Shown piece after piece: positions 22,565 to 32,725 of a stretch of 64,000 bases of DNA. The notes beneath the pieces are model-generated. The model was not told the origin of the DNA and ran no database searches. It was given only the letters and a program-made list of their open reading frames with translations. Made by a program: the position numbers and the translations under genes. Numbering within the stretch: position 1 is the stretch's first letter; each line of letters begins with the position of its first letter. This DNA is from Trissonchulus latispiculum (lineage: Eukaryota > Nematoda > Enoplea > Enoplida > Ironidae): positions 1 through 64,000 of the forward strand of contig JASAND010006234.1 in NCBI GenBank assembly GCA_030248195.1, written 5' to 3'.

Positions 22565-22888
22565 GGTCGGGATGGCCGAGTGGTCTAAAGCGCTGGTCAG
22601 AAGTTCCGATCTTACGGTCGGTGGTTCGATCCCCAGAAGCCACAAAGCTTTCTCGACTCTAGCCAACCCAGCTATCCATCCTTAACTGGTCGGTTAATGG
22701 GTACCACTACGGTGGGAAGGTAACAGGAGTCTGTGCAGAAGGGCCGGCCCCCCTTCCACGGATGCAGTCATCATTTGAGGTGGCACTCCTGGCTCTACGG
22801 CTGAGAATCCGGGGATGAGCACCGGCACCCCATGTCCTGTGGCAGGACGGAGATATCTCCTGGGGTAAACCTTTACCTTTTTACCTTT
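22565..22888 (+). mobile_element. tRNA-derived SINE
   Basis: The head resembles a Leu/Ser-type tRNA. The A box TGGCCGAGTGG is at 22573-22583 and the B box GGTTCGATCC at 22623-22632, spaced as in RNA polymerase III promoters. The 3-prime acceptor strand does not pair, so this is not a working tRNA gene. A 230-bp unrelated body follows, and the end is a short CCTTTAC/CCTTTTTA-type tail. The direct repeat AAAGTGG flanks the unit (22558-22564 and 22889-22895), as expected after LINE-mediated insertion. The nearby RTE-type LINE is a candidate partner, but its tail was not compared. Confidence 0.85.
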
Positions 22889-24118
22889 AAAGTGGATTTT
22901 TTCCCGATGACTGGCTTTTTTCTCGATTTTGGCTTTTTCCCCAAGAAATTAAACTCAAGGTATATATACTCTCTATTGCTACAATCCAGAGAAATCATTA
23001 ATACATGAAAATAATCCGTAGGGGTTGCAATTCTTCAAATTCTAAGAATTTTCCCATAATTTCCAATAATGAGTACTACACGTACTACCAAGAGTTTGGA
23101 AAAATTTGCGTTTTTAGGCGTTTTCCCCGATTGACTATAAACCGATATCCGGGTATTCAGTAGGGATCGACCAGAATTCCGGTTCCGGTACTTTTTGGTT
23201 CCGGTTCCGGTTCCGGTTTTTGAAAACGTACCGGAACCGGAACCAATTTTAGCCTATTATCAAAAGCAAAATTTTATCAAACTTCTTTAAAACTTTTTGA
23301 AAAAACTGCGATTCTCTTATAACCAGAATATTATTTATACAAAAATTTTCGCCTGCGGCGCAATTGCATTATATACTTAGAATGTTTTGAATTTGTAATA
23401 ATAATGTCTAATGTATCGTTGTTATGAATATTAATATATATATATATATATTATAAAACAAAAATAATACTTAATAACTCAGATTAAATAGCACAAGACC
23501 GCCGAAACTTTTAAATTTAAGAGTACCTAATGCTGAATTGAAATTATTGAAGCCTTACCGTCGACCTATGCTATTTCAAAATTATAGAGTGCGCTGTTGT
23601 ATAATCAAATGTCAGTTTTGGCTTAAATTTAATCTTTTTAATTGTTTAAATCGAGACTGGACTTTAAATATGGACTACGTAAGTTTGTTGCTCTTTGTTT
23701 AGTAATTAATCCAGTGCGCAGATCAACAGAATTACTAAAAAATTATGGATGGAACAAATAGCAATGGTTTTTAAAACTCTTTTGAAGAAGCGTCATTTAA
23801 AATTTAAAAATCCTGATGAAGCTAGCTAAACGGAAGAAATTTTGTTTAACTCAAGTTGGAGAAATTGTGCATTTCGGTTTTCTTTGAAACTTGTGAAAAA
23901 TACTTTTGGCTTATATGTTTAATGGATGAAAATTTATATATAATATTTCAATCATGCAAAAACCATTTGCATTTTAATCAGAAAACTCCAATAACAAAGT
24001 AATTATGCTGAGATATAACAACAAGCTAAGGAATTATAAGCCCATGTTCTAAACAAGTCCAATTTTGTATATATATAGCTGATGTTACCTAAGTTCATAA
24101 CCAGATTAGATTTACAAT

Positions 24119-24280
24119 ACGGAATTTATACATACGTACAAGAACAGTAATTTTCAGAAAAAGTTTAATTTTGTCTGAAGTACAGAGAGAATAAAAGACG
24201 GAATTTATACATACGTACAAGAACAGTATATAATTTTCAGAAAAAGTTTAATTTTGTCTGAAGTACAGAGAGAATAAAAG
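24119..24280. repeat. 79-bp tandem duplication
   Basis: Two consecutive copies start ACGGAATTTATACATACGTA at 24119 and 24198, and the second has a 4-base insertion. It lies inside element U. Confidence 0.9.
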
Positions 24281-24473
24281 TAAACTAAAATAGTAATAGA
24301 TATCTTTTGTTTTCTAAAAATGTAAATGGCATTATTTTTTATTTTGCGTTTTGAAAATGCTGCAACGCTTCTAGTAAAGTTAAATGAACTTTTTGATTAT
24401 GACTAGAAATTATCAGCCTAGAAAGTCAGATAAAAACTAAACGTGTTTATGACTTATTTTGTCGATGGAGCAG

Positions 24474-25573
24474 CAGTGTTTTTTTGCTCGGACACTTTTG
24501 CGCTCTTCTGCGCACGCCGCACTGCCCCAAAATTTTTTGCGCAAATTGCTAAAAAAGTGCGCATAGCAGGAAAAATGCGATAATTTAGCAATTGCTGTTT
24601 TGTATTTATTAGTAACCTCACTTTACAACTACAGTACAACTTCAAAGCTGCAACAGGTTATATATGTATATATATACGTATATATATATATAAGATGCCA
24701 TAACTTAATGTGGATTAGGAAACCCAACCTACTTCGGAACTGGGGGGTCTGAAGCCTGAGCCCCCAGAAGCAACATATTTTATACGTAGCAAACATTTCA
24801 CTATCATAACTCTCAAAAGTTTTATTTGTTGAAGTAAATATGTTTATATTTAGCGAAATGATGAAAAATATTGGCTATTTTTAAGTTATTTGCAAGCTAA
24901 GATTCCTCACTGCTTTTAATAAAAAGAAAAACAAATGCTGGTTTGAAATTTCATCGAAAATTACAGTTTCAGAAAATGATTCAAGGTTCCGATCTTTGAC
25001 TTTTCCATGACTTTGAATTTTCAGGGTTCAGCCCAGAGCATATCTATTCTTAACTGCTTTTTTTGAAGCGTCGGTGGGTAAGAAAGCACGACAATAAGAT
25101 ACATAAAACCTAGCAGTCACGTAACCGCCTGCTAAAGTTTGTAAACTTCTCCAAAAAACTGCCAAGCTAAAATTAAAATTTAGCAATCAGTTATTTCATA
25201 ACTTGAATATGCAAAGCTTGTTGCATATACGTATATACAAGTTAGAAAATCACACGTACGTTAGACCATGGGTGCTTGTATATTAATGCTAGCGTGTTTA
25301 CTGAAAGTTAGGTCGCAACTTAGCGATAAACCAGTAGCAGGCAAGTAAGGAGGGGCTCTGGGGGCGGGGCCCCCAGAAAAAATTGGAGATTTTTTATGAA
25401 ATTGAGAGCCAGGAGCAATTATTCTGAGCACTTTCAGCAATTAATGTTTAGTATATAATTTTCTCTCCGTGTCGGCAGAAAAAGTGCGCACGCGTGCGCA
25501 CAAGCTCAAAATTTTTTGCTCATTTCAGAAAAAAAGTGCGTCATTGCGCACTTTTTTGAGCAAAAAAACACTG
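24474..25573. mobile_element. hAT-like element V nested in U
   Basis: The left end CAGTGTTTTTTTGCTC matches the inverse of the right end GAGCAAAAAAACACTG exactly. The flanks TGGAGCAG and GGGAGCAG match at 7 of 8 bases if the last G is counted as shared. GTGCGCA-type motifs repeat near both ends (24500-24565 and 25483-25550). The interior contains a TA run (24659-24691) and G/C-run patches, with no transposase. Confidence 0.78.
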
Positions 25574-27619
25574 GGAGCAGTTGTTGGTGCTCGCAAAAAT
25601 TTTGGAGGAATCAATTTCTATCTACTTATATTTAGTTTAATTTAAAATTCAGCTTAACCAAGTAAGAAGTTAAATTTTATTTGCAAGCAAATGTCCTTTA
25701 AGTCAACTTGCATTCGATTAAATTATTCTTCGAAATTCGGATATAGAATGTAAAAATATAGATGCCGTTTATTCATCGAAAATGTGCTCGAATAATATAA
25801 ATATAGCATATTCATACCGTGTATAATTAATTTTAAATTTTAGATTTTAATTTTAAAGCTATAATGTAGTAAAGTTTAACTGTGCTATAAGACAAAAATC
25901 TCTTAATAAATTGCAAATTTCATGTTCCTGCATTGAAATAACTATATAAAATATAAAGCAAACGTTATTACAATGTTCTAGTAACTATAAAAAAAGCGAA
26001 AAATTGTGCAAAAAGTGTCCAAAACGTCAGAAAAAATTTTCGATTTTTGTAGTGTTAAAGAGCTGGTTCCGGTTCCGGTTCCGGTTTTTTAAAGCCAATT
26101 CCGGTTCCGGTTCCGGTTTTTTAAAGCCAATTCCGGTTCCGGTTTTTTGGAGTTCCGGTCGATCCCTAGTATCCAGTATATATATTTCTCCAATCGTATA
26201 TTATCTGGATATAAAATTATCCGGATATCCAGTACCCATCACTAATATGAACAATCAAGTGCAGAAAAACCATGATTTGTCGGCTGATGTGCTGCTTGGA
26301 CAGAAACACTGCGTGCGTGATTTGTATTTTAGGTTGGACTTGAGGATGGTGATTCTATTGACGTGTTTTCAGAACAGCACGGGGGTTTTATTGATTTCCG
26401 TTCGCAGTGCTCTGCCATATCTACTAATTGGGACCTGACGATTCTGTTGTCTACTCGGTTGAATAATTCTTATCTGACGAAAGACATTTCCATTTTGAAT
26501 TGATCACCAATTTCTGTACATAAACGTAAAGAACGTAAACTTGATGTTTCTGGTTGTTGATATTTCTGATTGAATCTTTGTATAGTTCCCTTCCTGTTTG
26601 TGCCCCACCGTGTATATATTATCGGTTGTCATTCCTATTATCAAGAGCACATACCAACTAAGAGTGTGACAAGCAGTGTTGGCATCTGGGATGGGATCCC
26701 ATGGGATGGGATAGGATGGCATTGAAAACTCATCCCACATGGGATCCATGGGATTGTGTGGGATCTTTTTGCTCTGTACTGCCTTCAAACAGCGTTACCC
26801 AAATTTTGAAGAATACAACATTTTTGGCAAATTTTGCCATGAAAATGTCTGTTCAATAATTCTATGAGCCGTGTTTTGCTTCTCACGCGAAATTAATGTT
26901 ATGGCCCATGTCAAGATAAAAGTTAGAACCCCCAGAAATGGTTCTATTAGAAAATTTGTTCAGCTCCTCATGAGTTTTCAAATGATACCAATATTGTGGG
27001 GTATTTGAGAAAATGTTTCAGGCTTGGAAAATCCGGTTTTAGCAAATTCCGGGAATTAAGTGCACAATTCAAGAGTTCGTGTTAGGTTAGTACAAAAGTT
27101 GTTCAGCTCGTGAAGAGCTTTCGAATCATGGGGTAGCTCGGAGAGCACCCCATAATATGAGCTAAAACGGTCAAATGCAGCCTTTGAAAACGTTAATTAA
27201 GCAAAACTAATTAACGGTAAGGAGTTGAGAGCTAAAATTTGCATTTCTGAAATCTCCAGACCAAGAGCTTTCGAATGATACCAAACTTGCCCGGAAAAAA
27301 TGAACTTTGAAAAAATCGACTTTTCTGACCACTTTGTATGTGTGGTTTTTTTTTCTGTTGTGTTCGTCCTTTACGCTTTTGTACAATTTTGTGTCCAACG
27401 GATTTTTCACATGGCTTATGGTGGTAACCTTTACCTATTATTATCTTGTTAGCATAACCATGAACCTGTTCACTATTGATTATTTTTGCCCGATTTTGCT
27501 CCTAGCGATTTTTACAGACTGTCAAACATGGGGTTGCGAAGCGTTTGGACTTAGAAATTTTTCGAGGCCCCAACATAGAAAATTGTCAAAAAGTCGTCTA
27601 AAATAGCGTTTTTCGGCCA

Positions 27620-29850
27620 TTTGGTGGTGCGCATATATAGTAAATCGGGGGCGCTGAAAACGATGAGCATATCGCCGAAACCGACGGATGTGACCCTCGG
27701 GCTGCATGGCGCCCGTGGTTCCTCGCCCAGGGTCAAAGTTGGGAAAAGTCGCTAAAAACGGCTATTTTTGGCCTTTTTGTGAAGCCATATATAGTAAATT
27801 GGGGTCGCTGAACACGATAGGCATGTTTGCTTCTCCGTGTGGTGCCGCTATTGCGCTGCACTGCGATGCGGCAGCCGCAGCGACGCTGCAGGTGGAGCAT
27901 CGTGCAGCACGCCCTGTAACTTGAAATGGACAAGTTGAAACTGCCTGAAAGCTTGCCCTTATATAGTAAATCGGGGTCGCTGAACACGATGAGAGTATCC
28001 TTGTCACTGTGCGATGCTGCCATCGTGCCGCGCTGCGGCGCTGCAGCCGCAGCACCGTGCAGCACGCCCTGTAACTTGGAATAGACAGGTTCTAACTGCC
28101 TGAAAGCTTGCCCTTATATAGTAAATCGGGGTCGCTGAACACGATGAGAGTATCCTCGTCGCTGTGCGGTGCGGCGCTGCAGCCGCAGCACCATGCAGCA
28201 CGCCCTGTAACTTGAAATGGACAAGTTTTAACTGCCTGAAAGCTTGCCCTTATATAGTAAATCGGGGTCGCTGAACACGATGAGAGTATCCTTGTCACTG
28301 TGCGATGCTGCTATCGTGCTGCGCTGCGGCGCTGCAGCCGCAGCACCGTGCAGCACGCCCTGTAACTTGCAATAGACAGGTTCTAACTGCCTGAAAGCTT
28401 GCCCTTATATAGTAAATCGGGGTCGCTGTACACGATGAGAGTATCCTCGTCGCTGTGCGGTGCTGCGCTGCAGCCGCAGCACCGTGCAGCACGCCCTGTA
28501 ACTTGAAATAGATAAGTTGAAACTGCCTGAAAGATTGCCCTTATATAGTAAATCGTGGTCGCTGAACACGATGAGAGTATCCTCGTCGCTGTGCGGTGCT
28601 GCGCTGCGGCGCTGCAGCCGCAGCACCGTGCAGCACGCCCTGTAACTTGTAATAGACAAGTTCTAACTGCCTGAAAGCTTGCCCTTATATAGTAAATCGG
28701 GGTCGCTGAACACTATGAGAGTATCCTCGTCGCTGTGCGGTGCTGCGCTGCGGCGCTGCAGCCGCAGCACCGTGCAGCACGCCCTGTAACTTGAAATAGA
28801 TAAGTTGAAACTGCCTGAAAGCTTGCCCTTATATAGTAAATCGTGGTCGCTGAACACGATGAGAGTATCCTCGTCGCTGTGCGGTGCTGCGCTGCGGCGC
28901 TGCAGCCGCAGCACCGTGCAGCACGCCCTGTAACTTGTAATAGACAAGTTCTAACTGCCTGAAAGCTTGCCCTTATATAGTAAATCGGGGTCGCTGAACA
29001 CTATGAGAGTATCCTCGTCGCTGTGCGGTGCTGCGCTGCGGCGCTGCAGCCGCAGCACCGCGCAGCACGCCGTGTAACTTGCAATAGACAAGTTCTAAAT
29101 GCCTGAAAGCTTGCCCTTATATAGTAAATCGGGGTCGCTGAAAACGATGAGCATACTGCCGATACCGTCCGAAGTGACCACTGGTCAGCATGGCTCCCGT
29201 GGTTCCTCGCCCGGGGTCAAAGTTGGGAAAACTCACTATAAACAGCGGTTTTCGGCGTTTTGGTTGGGGGCATATATAGTAAATCGAGTACGCTCGTTTC
29301 AATGGGCATATTTCTGAAACCGATGGAAGTGACCAGTGGTCACTACGGCCTCGGGGGCCTATTGACCACTGGTCAAATGGCGTAAAACAGCGTTTTTCGG
29401 CGTTTTGGTCGGGGGCATATATAGTAAATCGAGTACGCTCGTTTCAATGGGCATATTGCCGAAACCGATGGAAGTGACCACTGGTCACTATGGCCTCGGG
29501 GGCCTATTGACCGCTGGTCAAACGGCCTAAAATAGCGTTTTTCGGCGTTTTGTCGGGGGCATATATAGTAAATCGACTACGCTCGTTTCAATGGGCCTAT
29601 TGCCGACATCGATGGAAGTGACCAGTGGTCACTACGGCCTAGGGGACCCATTGACCACTGGTCAAACGGCCTAAAACAGCGTATTTCGGAGTTTTTGTCG
29701 GGGGCATATATAGTAAATCGACTACGCTCGTTTCAATGGGCATATTGCCGAAACCGACGGATGTGACCCTCGGGCTGCATGGCGCTCGTGGTTAGTCGGC
29801 CAGGGTCAACGTTGGAAAAAGTCCGCAAAAACAGCGGTGGCTGGGTCCTG
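27620..29850. repeat. Satellite, about 15 units of 136-155 bp
   Basis: A box ATATAGTAAATCG recurs near 27632, 27786, 27959, 28114, 28250, 28405, 28541, 28685, 28829, 28973, 29117, 29271, 29416, 29560 and 29705. Spacing alternates 155/136 in the older half and settles at 144-145 later. Units from 27959 to 29117 carry a GC-rich hairpin (GCTGCGGCGCTGCAGCCGCAGC type). Units after 29271 instead carry ACCACTGGTC palindromes, yet keep the same box and period. Because 144 is a multiple of three, long repetitive minus-strand frames appear; these are by-products and not genes. Confidence 0.9.
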
Positions 29851-29915
29851 TGTGGGTCAGAATGAAATCGAATATGCTGCCACGTACTCTACAACAATAC
29901 CAAAAATGGAAGAAG

Positions 29916-30839
29916 ACAAGTAGGAAAAATGCTCCTTGCAGTCGCATGTAAAATGCAATATGAGCTAAGGGCAGCATTTAAATACGTAAAAGACAAGAGT
30001 TAAAATACTTAATATGAGCCAGCATCTAAATGGGTAGAAGACAAGATTCAAAATGCTTAATATGAGCCAGCATTTAAATGTCTAAAAGACAAGATTTAAA
30101 TGCTTAATATGAGCAGCTCGCTTTCTCGGGCTCATATTGACGATACATTTACAGCCACTTAAATGACTCCTTCAAGGCCCGTTATTTTCGCCAATGTGAC
30201 ATGCGTCAAATTCCTATTTATTTGTCAAGTTGTCTAACCACAAGATAACTCTAAGCGATTTAATTAAAACAAACGCTTTTATTTCGAAAACGTATTACTT
30301 GTCAGCTTATTTCTGTTTTTACAGTCCAGCTCATCTTTTTCAGAAGTCAGTGATAGCAAGCTGCCAGCTGAAATCGCACTAGTATGTAAGCTAAACTATA
30401 TATATATAACGTAATATAACAAGAGCTATAATATGCGGGGCTAGAGCTATAACGTTATTACGATTACGTGCTGAATAAGGATCTGACAGTTCCTGCAGTT
30501 GTCTTTATAGCGACTAATAGAGGCGTTTAGGTCAGGAGATGCGTATATACATTTTAGTCGACATTTCTTGACCCTCACTGAGTACCTTGAGGTTTACTTA
30601 CAAGCTTGAAGGCGTCAATATGAGCCCGAGAAAGCGAGCTGCTCATATTAAGCATTTAAATCTTGTCTTTTAGACATTTAAATGCTGGCTCATATTAAGC
30701 ATTTTGAATCTTGTCTTCTACCCATTTAGATGCTGGCTCATATTAAGTATTTTAACTCTTGTCTTTTACGTATTTAAATGCTGCCCTTAGCTCATATTGC
30801 ATTTTACATGCGACTGCAAGGAGCATTTTTCCTACTTGT
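29916..30839. repeat. Inverted repeat with identical 227-bp arms
   Basis: The arms 29916-30142 and 30613-30839 are exact inverted copies as far as I can read, around a 470-bp spacer. Each arm contains about four sub-repeats of AATATGAGCCAGCAT-type sequence with AAGACAAGA. No clear target duplication was found at the outer ends. It is probably a recently active or gene-converted fold-back/TIR element. Confidence 0.88.
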
Positions 30840-31130
30840 GATAACCATATTGTATATAAATAGTTTAAAATCCAGAAAATTAGAAATTCCAAAACTGCTC
30901 TAATTGGGTACAGTTTTGTTAGAAGCTTGTAAGCATAGGTTACTGGGGTATGGAGGGTCCAAGCCCCCCAACCCGGACAAGGTACAAACCCTACCACAGT
31001 CAGGGACAAGGGCTAAGGAAAAAATGGGGTATGCAGAAATGGCCGGAAAAATTAGGATTGCGCATCGAAATTCCAAAAATTTCCGGCTTCGCCGGATGCT
31101 TTTACCAAAGTGTCTTAATTTTTTCAAAAA

Positions 31131-31810
31131 ATCGGTTTATCTTCAGCAGAATTTCATATGTCAGAATTTCATTAGTCAGAAACTAACTTTTCAAACTTTC
31201 ATTATTCAGAATTTAGGTTTTTCAAATAATATAAGTTGAACTTTCATTTGTCAGAATTTCATAAGTCAGATTTTCATTAGTCAGAATTTTGTTTGTGAGA
31301 ATTTTGCAAAAAAAGCACTGTTCTTCCTGGCGCAAAGTGTAACAAGATGGCTGATCTTGATGATAATTTTATAAAATGATTTCCAGTCGATACAAATATA
31401 TGTCTTGGCTCTACCAACAGCTACGAGCAAAACTATTTTTCAAAAGGGTTCCCCAACAACTGGGTTGGTTCCGCGTACACCTATGTACCTACATTTTATA
31501 GACAGGAAATGAGGATAGGCTGTATCGTTAGAATTCTAAAAGAATCAGTCGCCAAGAGTACGCAATAACTGTTGGATTATGTATTCTTGGTATGGCGCAA
31601 ATCATCAATATTCTTGTGGGGAAGAGCTATGAGCTACAAAAGAGTTGATTTTAGCTCTGTTCTTCTCTACTCTCCCATACTTTATCGGGAAAGGCCCTAA
31701 GACTGTGCAGCAAAGTCCAAAAATTTGAAGAAACTAGAAAAATAAAATTCTGACTAACGAAATTCTGACTAATGAAATTCTGACTAATACGATTCTCACT
31801 GAGGAAAGTA
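31131..31810. repeat. TCAGAATTTCATTAG subterminal-repeat element (partial)
   Basis: Four to five copies of GTCAGAATTTCATTAG-like sequence occupy 31147-31305, and inverted copies (ATTCTGACTAATGAAATTC) occupy 31745-31800. This is the layout of a TIR element with subterminal repeats. Exact ends were not fixed. The hairpin module CCGGCTTCGCCGG lies just outside at 31083-31095. Confidence 0.55.
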
Positions 31811-32265
31811 AACGAAAAAATCGATTAAAATTGGAAATTTTTTCTAAAAATTGATAACTTTTAAAAATTCTTTAAAAATTGTGAATTTATTTGACTATTA
31901 ACGTAATAATTTATGCTTATGGTACAAGCGTCCCTCGAAAATTTTAGTTGAAGGTGCAAGCCCCTCAGAATTTTCTTGGGACAAGTACAGGCCTCCTCCA
32001 GCAGGATGCGACCATATGTTATTGTATGCTTGTAAGAGCAAAACTTCGTTGCTGGATCAGTTCTATTTGATCGTGAAAGCAAAAAATTGGGCAAAGGTTA
32101 TAATTTTTAGATTTTCCGTAAATGACAACTGGAATTTCAAATTTTCTGGATTTTCGAAATCTCGGTTTCTCAAAAACATACTTTATTGGGGTTTACTCCA
32201 AAGTTTTACCTCCAATAAACAATATAATTTTTGGTCGTACAATAAATGAATATTGTATACAGCAC
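31811..32265. other. No gene seen
   Basis: AT-rich DNA belonging to element A. No domain or RNA is recognisable. Confidence 0.4.
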
Positions 32266-32685
32266 TAGTGTTTTAGAACGGCCGGGATCAACCGGCCGGC
32301 GGCCGGCCGCCGGCCGCCGAAAAAATGTCACCGGCCGGCCGCCGGCCAATGGCAATTGTATTTGAAGTATTTGAAGGCAATCGGAGCTAGAAAGTTGCAA
32401 AATATTTATATTATGCATTACAAAGGCAATGGAGTCGGTTTTTGCTTTATATATTTGGAAAAAGTTTTCATTCAGTCTTGTATTTGTCTTGTAAACATTT
32501 GCTGCTCTGCTCAAATGGCTGTGTTAACTATTAATATTTGTGTTAAGCCGGCGGCTGAACGGCCGGACGGCCAACGGCCGGCCGCCGGCAGAACGGCCTG
32601 ACACTCAGCCGGGCCGGCCACCGGCTCAAAAGCCGCCGGCCGGCCGACGGCTGGCCGCCGGCTTCCCGGCCGTTCTAAAACACTA
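32266..32685. mobile_element. hAT-like element H with GGCCGG repeats
   Basis: The TIR TAGTGTTTTAGAACGGCCGG is perfectly inverted at the right end. The 8-bp duplication TACAGCAC is exact (32258-32265 and 32686-32693). Both ends are built of GGCCGGCC/GCCGGCGGCC units around an AT-rich 180-bp centre. At 420 bp it is a MITE-sized non-autonomous element. Confidence 0.92.
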
Positions 32686-32725
32686 TACAGCACATTTGCA
32701 ACCACGATTAACATGGAGTGTTGCA

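Larger units (their letters stand above)
23161..26168. mobile_element. hAT-like element U with GGTTCC subterminal repeats
   Basis: The TIR is TAGGGATCGACCAGAA on the left and TAGGGATCGACCGGAA (inverted) on the right. The 8-bp flanks GTATTCAG and GTATCCAG differ at one base. Eight-base duplications and TAGGG-type ends are known hAT features. GGTTCC/GGAACC repeats fill 23180-23245 and 26065-26150. The interior is AT-rich without a transposase frame and is split by element V. A 79-bp tandem duplication lies at 24119-24280. Confidence 0.85.

Noticed and set aside
22565..22640. Functional tRNA-Leu/Ser gene
   Set aside because: A and B boxes are present, but the acceptor stem cannot close and a SINE body, tail and target duplications follow.
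28405..28947. Repetitive minus-strand frames of 84-94 residues in the satellite
   Set aside because: They exist because 144 bases is a multiple of three; no composition or motif suggests a protein.
27959..29117. CRISPR-like regular repeats
   Set aside because: The whole 136-155-bp unit is repeated, including what would be spacers. It is a eukaryotic satellite and not a CRISPR array.
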